From the NCBI RefSeq assembly GCF_022647505.1, contig NZ_CP071409.1, forward strand, positions 2,666,001-2,730,000: DNA of 64,000 nt. Direction: 5' to 3'. The stretch is from [Pantoea] beijingensis (GTDB lineage: Bacteria > Pseudomonadota > Gammaproteobacteria > Enterobacterales > Enterobacteriaceae). Under the pieces are notes generated by a model, which was given only the letters and a program-made list of their open reading frames with translations, did not search any database and had not been told where the DNA came from. Of the stretch, positions 1 through 9,433 are shown piece after piece (the stretch's first letter is position 1; each line of letters begins with the position of its first letter). The position numbers and the translations under genes were made by a program.

Positions 1-844
1 CCAGCAGTTTATTATTATTGAGCAGCACGTTGCGGCGATCCGCCAACTCAATCTTGATATCTTCCATTGCCTGCAAAATACGTTCGCGCGGCGTCACATA
101 GTGAGTTTTTGGATAGATGGTATAGCGCTGGACGACTTCCTGGACCTGTCCTGTTAGCGGATCGAAAAGAGACAAGCGCTCAACCTCTTCATCGAACAGC
201 TCCACGCGCAGGGCAATTTCGTCAGATTCGGCCGGAAAAATATCAATTACCTCACCGCGCACACGGAAAGTACCACGCTGAAAAGCCTGATCGTTACGTG
301 CATATTGCAATTCGGTCAGACGGCGAAGAATTGAGCGCTGATCGATAATCATACCGCGCGTTAAGTGCAGCATCATTTTCAGATAAAGATCGGGATCACC
401 CAAACCATAAATGGCGGACACTGACGCCACCACCACCACATCCCGCCGCTCCAGCAGCGCCTTGGTCGCTGACAGGCGCATCTGCTCGATATGCTCGTTG
501 ACCGATGCATCCTTTTCAATAAAAGTGTCTGAACTCGGGACGTAGGCTTCCGGCTGGTAGTAATCGTAGTAAGAGACAAAATACTCAACTGCATTATCCG
601 GAAAAAATTCCTTCATCTCCCCATAGAGCTGGGCCGCTAACGTTTTGTTCGGTGCCAACACCATCGTTGGGCGATTCAGATCGGCGATCACATTCGCCAC
701 GGTGAATGTTTTGCCTGAACCTGTAACCCCCAGCAGCGTTTGATGGGCAAGACCATCTTCCAGCCCTACTTCAAGACGTCGAATCGCCTCGGGCTGATCG
801 CCTGACGGTTTAAATGCAGAGTTAAGTTTAAAGACTTTGCTCAT
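1..844 (-). CDS. uvrB: UvrB, excinuclease ABC subunit B (5' part; runs off the left edge)
   Basis: UvrB is the damage-verifying helicase-like subunit of the UvrABC nucleotide excision repair complex. About 281 N-terminal residues are visible, starting [17 protein letters not shown] at an ATG at 844, preceded by an AGG ribosome site. The Walker A motif GVTGSGKT lies near residue 40 and the beta-hairpin segment with [20 protein letters not shown] near residue 95 is intact; the C-terminal helicase motifs lie outside the window. The sequence is almost identical to E. coli UvrB as far as I recall it. A LexA box sits about 80 bp upstream, so SOS induction is expected. The gene reads away from the bio operon, as in E. 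coli. Confidence 0.97.
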   Translation of the reverse strand, partial: MSKVFKLNSAFKPSGDQPEAIRRLEVGLEDGLAHQTLLGVTGSGKTFTVANVIADLNRPTMVLAPNKTLAAQLYGEMKEFFPDNAVEYFVSYYDYYQPEAYVPSSDTFIEKDASVNEHIEQMRLSATKALLERRDVVVVASVSAIYGLGDPDLYLKMMLHLTRGMIIDQRSILRRLTELQYARNDQAFQRGTFRVRGEVIDIFPAESDEIALRVELFDEEVERLSLFDPLTGQVQEVVQRYTIYPKTHYVTPRERILQAMEDIKIELADRRNVLLNNNKLL

Positions 845-921
845 TAATGGGCTACCTGATGAAGAAACGCGCGGACTGGCATGTAATTCTACTCCCCCTC
901 CACGAATTTTCCAGTAAAACA

Positions 922-941
922 CACTGGATATAATGCCAGTT
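922..941 (-). promoter_or_regulatory. LexA (SOS) box of uvrB
   Basis: On the minus strand the site reads AACTGGCATTATATCCAGTG, that is CTG-N10-CAG with the AACTG...TATCCAGT frame of the E. coli uvrB LexA site. It lies about 80 bp upstream of the uvrB start codon, where a LexA operator over the promoter is expected. Confidence 0.85.
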
Positions 942-994
942 ATTTTGCAGGCTGCATTAATCCAGGGCAAAAGCCTGAATAAATCGGTTTCAGG

Positions 995-1003
995 TTATCC
1001 CCA
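995..1003 (+). promoter_or_regulatory. DnaA-box-like site upstream of uvrB
   Basis: TTATCCCCA differs from the strict DnaA box TTATCCACA by one base. On its own this would be weak, but it lies about 200 bp from a perfect box in the same intergenic region. Confidence 0.4.
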
Positions 1004-1203
1004 GAGGCTTTTTAAGCTTTAACGTTTGTCAATAGTTTTACTGCAAAAGCGGTGGCAGTAAAAAGCTGAAAAACGCGATGCTTGATTTTAACTAACCATT
1101 TGATTTTTATCACCATCACCCGTGAGATGAGTTTAGCGCCACTTCAAGCTAAAGCCGCGTCCTTACTCGCTTGCGACATGTTGTCATTATCTAATGCACA
1201 AGG

Positions 1204-1226
1204 TTATCCACAGGAATAGTGGATAA
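1204..1226. promoter_or_regulatory. Perfect DnaA box plus inverted near-perfect box
   Basis: TTATCCACA on the plus strand at 1204-1212 is a perfect DnaA box. It is followed at 1218-1226 by AGTGGATAA, the same box inverted with one mismatch, and the two are five bases apart. They lie about 360 bp upstream of uvrB. As I recall, DnaA involvement upstream of uvrB has been reported in E. coli, so replication-linked control is plausible. Confidence 0.6.
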
Positions 1227-1430
1227 CTGATTTCAGCGCCCGAAAAGACTGGTGTGTATAAATCGTCGCTGCGTAGCTTCTGCCGGGTGAAATATTTTTT
1301 TTTCGCTTTTTTTACGCTTACCTTATCGCCAAATTAGCAAAGCAATGCATAACTTATATCCCGCTCTCGGCCCCTTGTTCCCTCGCTCAAAGCGCTCAGG
1401 TATTCGCTAACCGCCATTAAACAGGTCATT

Positions 1431-1470
1431 TGCACCATAACGGCAAGTTATTGAGCACCATTGATGTGCG
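1431..1470 (+). promoter_or_regulatory. Two NtrC-like enhancer sites
   Basis: TGCACCATAACGGCAAG (1431-1447) and AGCACCATTGATGTGCG (1454-1470) resemble the NtrC dyad TGCACCA-N3-TGGTGCA. In both, the left half is strong and the right half diverged. Their centres are 23 bp apart, about two helical turns, and they lie 110-150 bp upstream of a good sigma-54 promoter match. That is the usual enhancer geometry of nitrogen-regulated promoters. This is a pattern reading by eye. Confidence 0.5.
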
Positions 1471-1575
1471 CATAAATTATACCTCGGGTGATTGTTTAAC
1501 ATTTCTGACCAATGTAATCAGAAAAACCCCGGTACTGACGGCAGTTGTGATGTATCAACAACCTGAAATCGATTC

Positions 1576-1591
1576 TGGCCTGCTAATTGCA
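1576..1591 (+). promoter_or_regulatory. Sigma-54 (-24/-12) promoter
   Basis: TGGCCTGCTAATTGCA matches the RpoN consensus TGGCAC-N5-TTGCA with correct GG/GC spacing and only two mismatches in the -24 element. It points toward the urtE-like gene at 1859 and leaves a leader of roughly 255 bp in which I see no convincing gene; a 77-codon frame at 1587-1820 has no recognisable features. Confidence 0.6.
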
Positions 1592-1858
1592 ACCCAATAG
1601 AATAGCCATTTTACGCTTTCAGTGTGCCCCGGCGTTACGTACGCAGCCTGGCGGCTATATCGGGGAATTCATGGGCGTTGTTCATATAGCGCAATGCGAA
1701 AGCAGGCGAGTTCGTTATCCGAAATCATTCGAGCGGCAGGATGTCGCTCTGCGTGTTAGTTCCCGAAGCTGGCACCGTAAAGTACCCCGCGCATGCACTG
1801 CACTGACCTGCTGCCTGTGATAACGGGGATATCAAAATTGTCTGAAGGAGAGTATCAG

Positions 1859-2572
1859 ATGCTACGTTTACGTTCGGTTAATCAGTTTTATGGTCAGAAC
1901 CATATTTTATGGAATGTGGATTTGGATCTGCCTCCCGGCACCTGTACCGGCGTGCTGGGCCGCCGTGGAATGGGTAAGACCACGCTGGTCAATTGTATTA
2001 TGGGAAACTTACCTATCAATAGCGGCAGTATGACGTGGCAAGAGAATGGCTTACCACCGGAGAATCTGTTGCTACAACCGATGGAAAAGCGGGCGCGTTT
2101 TGGCATTGGTTATGTCCCCCAAGGCCGCCAGATTTTTTCCCAGCTTAGCGTGGAGGACAATTTACTGATTGCTCTACTTGCAGGGCAAAGCGAAAAACAT
2201 CCCGCCATTCCATCAATGGTCTATGAACTGTTCCCTGCCCTTTATTCGCTGCGACATCAACGCAGTGGCGAGCTGCCGATCGATCAGCAACAGCAGCTGG
2301 CGCTGGCCCGTGCGTTGGTGCTCCAACCAAAGCTATTGATCCTTGATGAACCCACGGAGGGAATGGCCCCCTGGCTGGAGGAGGAAATGGGCAATTTGAT
2401 TCATCGGCTCAACCACGATTTTGGTATGACGATTCTGCTACTGGAGCAGCGGCTTTCATTTATACGGCGGGTAGCGGATTACTTTTTACTGCTGCACCGA
2501 GGGCGCAATGTGGCCCAGGGAAAAGTGGCCCTGCTGGATGAAAGTATGGTGAATATGTGGCTGACGGTATAG
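1859..2572 (+). CDS. Orphan UrtE-type ABC transporter ATP-binding protein
   Basis: A 237-aa ABC ATPase of the branched-chain amino acid/urea class, most like UrtE of the urea importer UrtABCDE (shared MLxxxxxxQxYGxxHIL start, YVPQGRxIF, LLILDEPTEG). Walker A is GRRGMGKT at 34-41 and Walker B is LLILDEP around 159-165. The signature motif is degenerate: UrtE proteins have GGDLSGGQQQQ, whereas this has GELPIDQQQQ at 137-146, so ATP hydrolysis may be impaired. No urtA-D permease or binding-protein genes lie beside it. Start ATG 1859 has GAAGGAG upstream; longer upstream starts lack a good site. A sigma-54/NtrC-like promoter lies 270 bp upstream. It is probably a relic of, or a partner for, a transporter encoded elsewhere. 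Confidence 0.8.
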   Translation: MLRLRSVNQFYGQNHILWNVDLDLPPGTCTGVLGRRGMGKTTLVNCIMGNLPINSGSMTWQENGLPPENLLLQPMEKRARFGIGYVPQGRQIFSQLSVEDNLLIALLAGQSEKHPAIPSMVYELFPALYSLRHQRSGELPIDQQQQLALARALVLQPKLLILDEPTEGMAPWLEEEMGNLIHRLNHDFGMTILLLEQRLSFIRRVADYFLLLHRGRNVAQGKVALLDESMVNMWLTV

Positions 2573-2580
2573 ATAACATA

Positions 2581-2603
2581 CGGGCGGTGAACCATCCCGC
2601 CCG
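2581..2603. terminator. Hairpin between convergent urtE-like gene and bioD
   Basis: CGGGCGG (2581-2587) pairs with CCGCCCG (2597-2603) across a nine-base loop in the 39-bp gap between two convergent genes. There is no long T run, so it is at best a modest bidirectional terminator. Confidence 0.5.
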
Positions 2604-2611
2604 GCAGCTAA

Positions 2612-3310
2612 TTATCGGTTAATAGCGGGCAGCATGGTGTCAGGAAGATGGATATAGTCCCCCACCTGCGCAAATGACTGCGCGTCAGTTAAATGTGGGA
2701 TTTCACCTAAAAACGGCGCGTTAATACGCTGCCTGAGCGTGCTCAGATAGGCCTGATGACGCTTGCCTGCGGGCTGTATGCCGTTGGCAATCCAGCCTAT
2801 CAGCGGCAACCCCGCTGTGGCGATGGCTTGCGCGGTCAGCATCGCGTGGTTGATACATCCCAGTTTTACGCCCACGACCAAAATGACCGGTAAATGTTCA
2901 TGCTGCACCCAATCCGCAAAGGTCGCCTCTTCAGACAACGGCGTGAACCAACCGCCAGCGCCTTCAGTCAATACCCATTCAGCTTTGTCACTGATTGCCG
3001 CCAGCCCGGCAGAGAGGTCGCTCAGGTTAATCGGACGCTGCTCCTCAGCACTAACGATGTGGGGAGCCGTCGGCTCCGCAAATGCCAGCGGGTTTACTTC
3101 TTCATAACGTAAGGTAACCGAGCTGTAACGCTGCAACGCCAATGCATCCTCATTCCGTAACCCGTCAGGCGTTATCTCACATCCTGAAGCCACTGGCTTA
3201 TACCCTGCCGTGCGATAACCGGCTTTAGCCGCGGCCTGCAATAGCGCGCTACTGGCAACGGTTTTTCCCACTTCAGTATCAGTCCCTGTTACAAAACAGC
3301 GCATTATCAC
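2612..3310 (-). CDS. bioD: Dethiobiotin synthetase BioD
   Basis: BioD closes the ureido ring of dethiobiotin from 7,8-diaminopelargonate, CO2 and ATP, the penultimate step of biotin synthesis in the cytosol. The 232-aa product carries the P-loop GTDTEVGKT near residues 8-16 and the ATP/substrate segment TEGAGGW near residue 115. The start is taken as GTG at 3310, which overlaps the bioC stop (GTGA) and aligns residue for residue with E. coli BioD, which as I recall also starts with GTG; an in-frame ATG at 3304 is the alternative but lies farther from the GGAG element. It is the last gene of bioBFCD. Confidence 0.95.
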   Translation of the reverse strand: MIMRCFVTGTDTEVGKTVASSALLQAAAKAGYRTAGYKPVASGCEITPDGLRNEDALALQRYSSVTLRYEEVNPLAFAEPTAPHIVSAEEQRPINLSDLSAGLAAISDKAEWVLTEGAGGWFTPLSEEATFADWVQHEHLPVILVVGVKLGCINHAMLTAQAIATAGLPLIGWIANGIQPAGKRHQAYLSTLRQRINAPFLGEIPHLTDAQSFAQVGDYIHLPDTMLPAINR

Positions 3311-4062
3311 AATGAAATCACTCCAAAGACTAAATGGTAACTTAGCCGGTAGCCATGCTCATCGCGTGACCAGGCTTTTTCCAGCTGCTGTAGACGCCAG
3401 CGCGTCATCAATCCACGACCACGCCCCTGGTGTAAGTGCGTCGCACCAATGCCTTTTAACGCCCGCATCGCCGACAGCACATCGGGATAGTGCAGCGTGA
3501 GCGTCTGCTGGGTCAGCTTTACCTGCTTATCAGCGCAGGCATCGGTAATCTGTGCCATGCTGAGAAACGAATTGACGTGAGGATTGCCATCCACCTGAAG
3601 CCAGGCATCGCTCACTTCCTGCAACGAGTGTGCCGACAGTGTTGAAAAGAGTACCTTGCCGCCCGAACGCGTCACGCGACACAGCTCATTCAGTGCGTGC
3701 TGCAGATCGTCACACCACTGTATCGCCAGGTTGCTCCAGCAGAGATCAACGCTATTATCCGGCAGCGGCAGCGCATCAATATCCCCCAACAGATAGCAGT
3801 TGGCCACGTGTCGAGTCTGTGCCTGCATTAACATTTCAGCTGAAATATCCAGCGCAGTGACATCGTGCCCCTGTTCAGTCCAGCGCTGGCTGAACCAGCC
3901 GGTACCACATCCCGCATCCAGTATCGTCTGTTCGCCAGCAAGCGATACCAGCGACATCAGATGGTCACCACAGCGCCGCTGTAAATTCGCATGGTGGTTA
4001 TAGGTCTGCGCGGCCCGTCCAAATGCCCGCGCGACGGCGGCTTTATTGACTTTCTGCGGCAT
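3307..4062 (-). CDS. bioC: Malonyl-ACP O-methyltransferase BioC
   Basis: BioC methylates malonyl-ACP with SAM so that the fatty-acid machinery can build the pimeloyl moiety of biotin. The protein (251 aa) has the class I methyltransferase motif [14 protein letters not shown] near residue 50 and post-motif LDISAEML. The start is ATG 4062 (MPQKVNK...), which matches the E. coli N-terminus and has GGAG about ten bases upstream; a longer in-frame start at 4086 is possible. It overlaps the bioF end by 20 bp and the bioD start by 4 bp, indicating translational coupling in bioBFCD. Confidence 0.94.
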   Translation of the reverse strand: MPQKVNKAAVARAFGRAAQTYNHHANLQRRCGDHLMSLVSLAGEQTILDAGCGTGWFSQRWTEQGHDVTALDISAEMLMQAQTRHVANCYLLGDIDALPLPDNSVDLCWSNLAIQWCDDLQHALNELCRVTRSGGKVLFSTLSAHSLQEVSDAWLQVDGNPHVNSFLSMAQITDACADKQVKLTQQTLTLHYPDVLSAMRALKGIGATHLHQGRGRGLMTRWRLQQLEKAWSRDEHGYRLSYHLVFGVISL

Positions 4063-5197
4063 ACAGCGTCTCCAGTAATGCATCAATATCCTGCTCGCTG
4101 TGCCGGGCAGTTAACGTAATCCGCAGCCGTGCTGTATCCGGTGGTACCGTCGGTGGACGTATTGCACTTACCCAACAGCCCGCCTGGCGTAAACGATCGG
4201 CCAGGTCCAGCGCCCGCACGTTGTCACCGACGATCAGCGGCTGTATAGCCGTTTCTGAATCCCCCAGCGTAAAAGACAAATGCCGCGCGCCGTAGCGAAA
4301 CCGAGCAATGTTCGCAGCCAGTTGCTGCCGTAAATAATCGCCTTGCTGAATCTCAGTTAACGCGGCCTGTAGCGCGCAGGCTTGGGCTGGCGGCATGGCA
4401 GTGCTGTAGATAAGATGACGAGCACACTGCAACAAATAATCGGCAGTTTCCTCGTTACATAGCACCGCGGCACCGCTAACGCCAAATGCCTTACCAAACG
4501 TCACGACCAGTAACTCAGGTTTGATCTGCTGCTGCCAGCAACTACCACGTCCTTCCTCACCTATCACCCCGATACCGTGTGCGTCATCCACCATCAGCCA
4601 GCCTCCGGCGGCGGCGGAAATCTGATGCAATGCTACCAACGGCGCGCGATCTCCATCCATGCTAAATATCCCCTCCGTCACCACCAGCGTCTCTCCTGAT
4701 ACTGCTTGAGATAACAGGTTTTTCAAGCTCTGCGGGTGATTGTGCGTGAAGCGGCGCAGTTGTGCCGGGCAGTGGAGTGCGGCCTCTAACAGTGATGCGT
4801 GTGAAAGCTTATCTGCAACGATACGATCGTCACGTTGCGATAATGCGGCAACAACCGCCTGATTAGCGGCAAAACCGGAGATAAAGAGCAGCGCGCGTGA
4901 ATAACCCAGCCAGTCTGCGAGGCGAGCTTCAAGCTGCGCATGCACATCACGATAACCTGTCACATGGCCCGATCCCCCGGAACCAACACCGTAACGTTCC
5001 GCGCCCTGTTGCCAGGCGCGGATCACCTGAGGATGGTGGCTGAGCCCCAGGTAATCATTACTGGAAAAGTTGCGATAGCGCCGGCCGCTTACTTCAATTT
5101 CACGCGCGTCGCTGTATTGGTTGACGATGCGTTTTCTCAGTTGTCCCTGCTGCTGACGCAGGTCCAGTGCCGCATCAATACGTTGTTGCCAGCTCAT
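4043..5197 (-). CDS. bioF: 8-amino-7-oxononanoate synthase BioF
   Basis: A PLP-dependent alpha-oxoamine synthase that condenses pimeloyl-ACP with L-alanine to give 8-amino-7-oxononanoate (KAPA). The 384 aa show the glycine-rich [10 protein letters not shown] segment near residue 75, [10 protein letters not shown] (cofactor Asp) near 205, and the Schiff-base lysine in [11 protein letters not shown] near 235. The length equals that of E. coli BioF. The ATG directly abuts the bioB stop codon (TAA ATG), and the 3' end overlaps bioC, so translation is probably coupled along the operon. Confidence 0.96.
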   Translation of the reverse strand: MSWQQRIDAALDLRQQQGQLRKRIVNQYSDAREIEVSGRRYRNFSSNDYLGLSHHPQVIRAWQQGAERYGVGSGGSGHVTGYRDVHAQLEARLADWLGYSRALLFISGFAANQAVVAALSQRDDRIVADKLSHASLLEAALHCPAQLRRFTHNHPQSLKNLLSQAVSGETLVVTEGIFSMDGDRAPLVALHQISAAAGGWLMVDDAHGIGVIGEEGRGSCWQQQIKPELLVVTFGKAFGVSGAAVLCNEETADYLLQCARHLIYSTAMPPAQACALQAALTEIQQGDYLRQQLAANIARFRYGARHLSFTLGDSETAIQPLIVGDNVRALDLADRLRQAGCWVSAIRPPTVPPDTARLRITLTARHSEQDIDALLETLYAAESQ

Positions 5198-6229
5198 TTA
5201 CAGCGCCGCGTTGTAGTACTTGTCAGTATCAGCATTGAGCAGTTGTCCAGCCAGCACCTGCTGCTGCTCATTATCTCCTGCGGCAGTAGTCGTGTGTTCC
5301 GGATTCAATCCAAGTTTACGGAACAGTTGCAGGTCGGTATCTTCTTCAGGGTTTGGCGTGGTCAGCAATTTACAGCCATAGAAAATAGAGTTCGCTCCCG
5401 CCATAAAACACATGGCCTGAGTTTGTTCACTCATTTGCTCGCGCCCGGCAGAAAGACGAACGTGAGATGATGGCATCATGATGCGTGCCACAGCGATGGT
5501 ACGTATAAAATCGAAAGGATCGACATCATCGTTTTCTGCCAGCGGCGTGCCTTTTACTTTAACTAACATGTTGATTGGAACGCTTTCGGGCGGCGTTGGC
5601 AGGTTCGCCAGTTGGACCAGCAGCCCGGCACGGTCGGTTACCGTTTCACCCAATCCAACAATACCGCCAGAGCACACTTTGATCCCGGCATCGCGGACTT
5701 TGCCTAATGTATCCAGACGTTCCTGGTAGCTGCGGGTCGTGATGATGCTGCCGTAGAACTCCGGCGAGGTATCAAGGTTATGGTTATAGAAATCGAGCCC
5801 GGCATCGGCAAGGCGAGTGGCCTGGCTTTCATCCAGCGTACCCAGCGTCATGCAGGTTTCCATACCCATCGCTTTTACGCCTTTGACCATCTGCTCCAGG
5901 TAGGGTAAATCGCGATCGTGCGGATTTTTCCAGGCCGCGCCCATACAAAAACGGCTGGAACCCGCGGCCTTGGCCTTGCGCGCAGAAGCTAAGACCTCTT
6001 CCACTTCCATCAGACGTTCGGACTCCAGCCCGGTTTTGTAACGTGCGCTTTGTGGACAATATTTACAGTCTTCCGGACACGCGCCTGTTTTAATGGATAA
6101 CAGCGTGCTAACTTGCACCTGCCGTGGATCAAAGTGCTGGCGATGCACCTGCTGTGCTTCAAACATCAGTTCGAGAAAAGGCTTATCAAACAGGGCCTGT
6201 GCCTGTGCGACTGTCCAACGGTTTGCCAT
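5198..6229 (-). CDS. bioB: Biotin synthase BioB
   Basis: A radical SAM enzyme that inserts sulfur into dethiobiotin. The 343-aa protein has the CxxxCxxC cluster (Cys51, Cys55, Cys58 in CPEDCKYC) for the [4Fe-4S]-SAM site, and the conserved [20 protein letters not shown] and RLSAGREQM segments with the second-cluster ligands. The start is ATG 6229, which has GGAG ten bases upstream; the frame can be extended to a TTG at 6241, but that would remove the ribosome site. It is the first gene of bioBFCD and is transcribed divergently from bioA across a BirA operator. Confidence 0.97.
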   Translation of the reverse strand: MANRWTVAQAQALFDKPFLELMFEAQQVHRQHFDPRQVQVSTLLSIKTGACPEDCKYCPQSARYKTGLESERLMEVEEVLASARKAKAAGSSRFCMGAAWKNPHDRDLPYLEQMVKGVKAMGMETCMTLGTLDESQATRLADAGLDFYNHNLDTSPEFYGSIITTRSYQERLDTLGKVRDAGIKVCSGGIVGLGETVTDRAGLLVQLANLPTPPESVPINMLVKVKGTPLAENDDVDPFDFIRTIAVARIMMPSSHVRLSAGREQMSEQTQAMCFMAGANSIFYGCKLLTTPNPEEDTDLQLFRKLGLNPEHTTTAAGDNEQQQVLAGQLLNADTDKYYNAAL

Positions 6230-6276
6230 TGCTTGCTCCAAAAAGTCTGTCGTTTTTAATCATTGCCTGGTTATAC

Positions 6277-6309
6277 TCGTAAACTAAATCTTTTTAATTT
6301 GGTTTACAA
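6277..6309. promoter_or_regulatory. BirA operator (bioO) between bioB and bioA
   Basis: Half-sites TCGTAAACT (6277-6285) and GGTTTACAA (6301-6309) are separated by 15 bp, matching the TTGTAAACC-N15-GGTTTACAA BirA operator with two differences in the left half. It covers the overlapping face-to-face promoters; on the minus strand a -35-like TTGTAA and a -10-like TAGTTT with a 17-bp spacer fit the bioB promoter. The right half-site ends only eight bases before the bioA ATG, so bioA should have almost no leader. BirA-biotinyl-AMP repression of both arms is expected. Confidence 0.88.
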
Positions 6310-6317
6310 GCACCGCT

Positions 6318-7610
6318 ATGACGCCATCTGACCTGACTTTTGACCGTAACCATATCTGGCATCCTTATACTTCAATGACCGACCCGCTGCCCTGCTACCC
6401 CATTGTCAGCGCGCAGGGTACACAGCTGCAATTGGATGACGGACGCAAACTGATCGATGGAATGTCCTCATGGTGGGCGGCAATACATGGTTACAACCAT
6501 CCGCGCCTGAATCAGGCAATGCACGCACAAATAGAACAGATGTCACACGTGATGTTTGGAGGGATTACTCATCCTGCTGCGGTCTCGCTCTGCCGTAAGC
6601 TGATTGCGATGACCGCGGAAAAACTGGAATGCGTTTTTCTGGCCGACTCGGGTTCGGTTGCTGTCGAAGTCTCCATGAAAATGGCACTGCAATACTGGCA
6701 GGCTCGCGGTGAAAAACGGCAGCAGTTTTTAACGCTGCGCCGTGGCTATCACGGTGATACGTTTGCAGCCATGTCAGTGTGCGACCCGACGAATTCAATG
6801 CACAGCCTGTACCAGGGCTATCTGCCCTCCCACCACTTTGCCGCAGCACCGCAATGTCGTTTCGGCGAAGAGTGGGACGAAAACGACGCCGACGACTTTG
6901 AACGATTGATCGCAGAACACCATTTATCATTGGCGGCAGTGATTCTCGAACCGGTGGTACAGGGCGCGGGCGGGATGCGTTTTTATCATCCACATTATTT
7001 GCAGCGCGTGCGTGAGCTCTGCGACCGCTATGATGTATTGTTGATTGCGGATGAAATTGCCACCGGTTTCGGTCGAACAGGCAAACTTTTTGCCTGTGAA
7101 CACGCCGGGATCGCTCCGGATATTTTATGCGTAGGGAAAGCATTAACCGGCGGCACCATGACGCTGTCGGCAACCTTGACGACGCGTGCCGTGGCAGACA
7201 CGATCAGCAACGGTGCCGCAGGCTGTTTTATGCACGGGCCAACCTTTATGGGGAATCCTCTCGCCTGTGCGGTGGCAACAGAAAGCCTGACAATACTGGA
7301 AGAGGGTAACTGGCAACAGCAGGTTTCCGCCATTGAACAACAATTACGCGCCGCGCTTCTCCCCTTACGGGCACATGCGGCCGTCGCCGATGCGCGCGTA
7401 CTGGGGGCAATTGGCGTCATTGAATGTCACCGGGCAGTCAATATGGCAGCGATTCAGCACTATTTTGTTGAAAATGGCGTATGGATCCGACCGTTCGGCA
7501 AACTCATTTATCTGATGCCGCCGTACATCATTACTCCACGAGAATTGCAGCAGCTAACGGATACCATTCGTGACGCATTGGAGCACCCTCGGCTTTTTCA
7601 ATCCTCGTAA
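6318..7610 (+). CDS. bioA: Adenosylmethionine--8-amino-7-oxononanoate aminotransferase BioA
   Basis: BioA transfers an amino group from SAM to KAPA to make 7,8-diaminopelargonate. It is a class III PLP aminotransferase of 430 aa. Diagnostic segments are [13 protein letters not shown] near residue 53, [13 protein letters not shown] near 113, [12 protein letters not shown] (cofactor Asp) near 245, the PLP lysine in VGKALTGG near 275, and [12 protein letters not shown]. The ATG at 6318 is preceded by no clear Shine-Dalgarno because the BirA operator abuts it. It is divergent from bioB. Confidence 0.96.
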   Translation: MTPSDLTFDRNHIWHPYTSMTDPLPCYPIVSAQGTQLQLDDGRKLIDGMSSWWAAIHGYNHPRLNQAMHAQIEQMSHVMFGGITHPAAVSLCRKLIAMTAEKLECVFLADSGSVAVEVSMKMALQYWQARGEKRQQFLTLRRGYHGDTFAAMSVCDPTNSMHSLYQGYLPSHHFAAAPQCRFGEEWDENDADDFERLIAEHHLSLAAVILEPVVQGAGGMRFYHPHYLQRVRELCDRYDVLLIADEIATGFGRTGKLFACEHAGIAPDILCVGKALTGGTMTLSATLTTRAVADTISNGAAGCFMHGPTFMGNPLACAVATESLTILEEGNWQQQVSAIEQQLRAALLPLRAHAAVADARVLGAIGVIECHRAVNMAAIQHYFVENGVWIRPFGKLIYLMPPYIITPRELQQLTDTIRDALEHPRLFQSS

Positions 7611-7682
7611 TGGCCTTACCGACAGGCGATCGTCCCTGTGATGCACTACGCTTTTATCACAACGTTTGTACAGGAGCCGATC

Positions 7683-8732
7683 ATGTCACAGCAACAAGAT
7701 ACCAACCGCCGTGTGGTGCTGGCATCACGCCCACACGGCGCTCCGACTGAAGATAATTTCCGCCTCGAACATCAACACGTTCCTTCGCCCACTAGCGGGG
7801 AGGTTCTACTGCGCACCATCTGGCTGTCACTTGATCCTTACATGCGAGGACGCATGAGTGACGCGCCCTCCTATGTTCCACCCGTTGCGCTCAATGAGGT
7901 GATGGGGGCGGGTACGGTGGCGATAGTGGAGCGCTCCTCGCATCCTGATTACGCCCCGGGTGATTGGGTTGTTAGCCAGAGTGGCTGGCAGGACTACGCG
8001 ATTTCAAAAGGAAACGATCTGTTTAAGCTGAGTGGGCCGGTACTCAAACACCCTTCCTGGGCGCTCGGTATTCTGGGCATGACCGGTTTTACCGCTTATA
8101 TGGGGCTGCTGGACATCGGTAAACCACAAGCGGGTGAAACGGTAGTGGTTGCCGCAGCCACAGGTGCAGTAGGTTCAGTGGTCGGGCAGATTGCCAAACT
8201 GAAGGGCTGCCATGTGGTTGGCATTGCCGGAAGCGCGGAGAAATGCCGCTATGCTGAAGAAGTGCTGGGATTTGATACCTGCCTCGATCACCATCAGGGC
8301 GATCTGGCAGAAAAATTAACGCGCTACTGTCCTGATGGCATAGATGTCTACTTTGAGAACGTAGGCGGTAAAGTCTTTGACGCGGTATTGCCACTGATGA
8401 ACACCAAAGGCCGCATTCCGATTTGCGGGCTTATTGCCGATTATAACAGCACCGGTCTATTGTCTCATGAGAATCGTCTGCCGCTTTTCCAAAGCACCAT
8501 CTTACGCAAGCGATTACATGTACAGGGCTTTATCATCGTGCAGGATTACGCCCACCGCTTTGAAGAGTTTTTCCGTCAGATGAGCCAGTGGATAGCGGAA
8601 GACCGCTTTGTATTCCGTGAAGATGTCATAGACGGACTGGATAACGCACCGGAAACTTTTATTGGCATGCTGGACGGTAAAAACTTTGGCAAGGTCATTA
8701 TCCGCGTAGCGGCAGATAATCCCGGGAGTTAA
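7683..8732 (+). CDS. curA: NADPH-dependent oxidoreductase of the CurA/YncB family
   Basis: A zinc-independent medium-chain reductase (349 aa) with the CurA-type N-terminus NRRVVLASRPHGAP, LSLDPYMRGRMSD, the Rossmann segment VVAAATGAVGSVVGQIAK near residue 155, and YFENVGGKVFDAVLPLMN. E. coli CurA (YncB) reduces curcumin and related enones with NADPH; the natural substrate here is unknown. Start ATG 7683 has AGGAG nine bases upstream; the frame extends to 7638, but that extension does not match the family. It lies two bases before a DJ-1/PfpI gene, so the two are probably one transcript. In E. coli this gene is not beside bioA, so it is an accessory insertion here. Confidence 0.88.
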   Translation: MSQQQDTNRRVVLASRPHGAPTEDNFRLEHQHVPSPTSGEVLLRTIWLSLDPYMRGRMSDAPSYVPPVALNEVMGAGTVAIVERSSHPDYAPGDWVVSQSGWQDYAISKGNDLFKLSGPVLKHPSWALGILGMTGFTAYMGLLDIGKPQAGETVVVAAATGAVGSVVGQIAKLKGCHVVGIAGSAEKCRYAEEVLGFDTCLDHHQGDLAEKLTRYCPDGIDVYFENVGGKVFDAVLPLMNTKGRIPICGLIADYNSTGLLSHENRLPLFQSTILRKRLHVQGFIIVQDYAHRFEEFFRQMSQWIAEDRFVFREDVIDGLDNAPETFIGMLDGKNFGKVIIRVAADNPGS

Positions 8733-8734
8733 TA

Positions 8735-9415
8735 ATGAAAGTGCTAATGGTGTTGACCTCCCATGACGCCTTGGGTAACACCGGTAAAAAAACAGGCTTC
8801 TGGCTGGAGGAGTTTGTCGCCCCCTGGTACATATTCAACGATGCCGGGATCAATGTCGTACTGGCATCGCCAAAAGGCGGCCTGCCGCCGATCGATCCGG
8901 TGAGTGATGAACCCAATGCGCAGACCATTGATACGCAACGCTTCCATCGGGACTCTGTGGCGCAACAGGCACTGGCCAATACGCTGCGCCTTGACACAAT
9001 TGATAGCAGTAAATATGACGCAGTATTTTATCCTGGCGGCCATGGCCCTTTATGGGATTTAGCCGAGGACAAATACAGTATTACGCTGATCGAAAATTTG
9101 TATGCCAATGGCAAGCCCGTCGCCGCGGTGTGCCACGGTCCTGGCGTATTGCGTCATGCTAAAAAACCTGATGGTTCGGCTCTTGTTACTGGAAAACGTG
9201 TTACTGGTTTTACCAACCACGAAGAGCACGCCGTAGGATTAACGGATGTGGTACCTTTTCTGGTCGAAGACGAATTAACGCAGTTGGGCGCTCTCTTTGA
9301 GCACACTGACGATTGGGAAGTTTACTCACTGACCGATGGGCATTTAGTGACCGGACAGAACCCCGCGTCTTCAGCCGCTGCTGCACAAGAACTGCTTAAA
9401 TTGCTCAAGTTATAG
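8735..9415 (+). CDS. DJ-1/PfpI (class I glutamine amidotransferase-like) family protein
   Basis: A 226-aa protein of the Hsp31/DJ-1/PfpI superfamily. The nucleophile elbow AAVCHGPGVLR places a cysteine near residue 129, followed by His; the conserved Glu lies in GFWLEEFVAPW near residue 25, and GGHGPLWDL is also present. Family members act as glyoxalases/deglycases, chaperones or amidases; the GFWLEE...PPIDPVS pattern is typical of the large glyoxalase III-like group, but I cannot assign a substrate. It follows the curA-like gene by two bases and precedes ybhB by 18, suggesting a carbonyl-stress operon. Confidence 0.85.
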   Translation: MKVLMVLTSHDALGNTGKKTGFWLEEFVAPWYIFNDAGINVVLASPKGGLPPIDPVSDEPNAQTIDTQRFHRDSVAQQALANTLRLDTIDSSKYDAVFYPGGHGPLWDLAEDKYSITLIENLYANGKPVAAVCHGPGVLRHAKKPDGSALVTGKRVTGFTNHEEHAVGLTDVVPFLVEDELTQLGALFEHTDDWEVYSLTDGHLVTGQNPASSAAAAQELLKLLKL

Positions 9416-9433
9416 CTATCAACAGGAGACATC

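Noticed and set aside
1587..1820. 77-codon frame before the urtE-like gene
   Set aside because: It begins inside the sigma-54 promoter element, lacks a ribosome site and shows no protein-like pattern; treated as leader.
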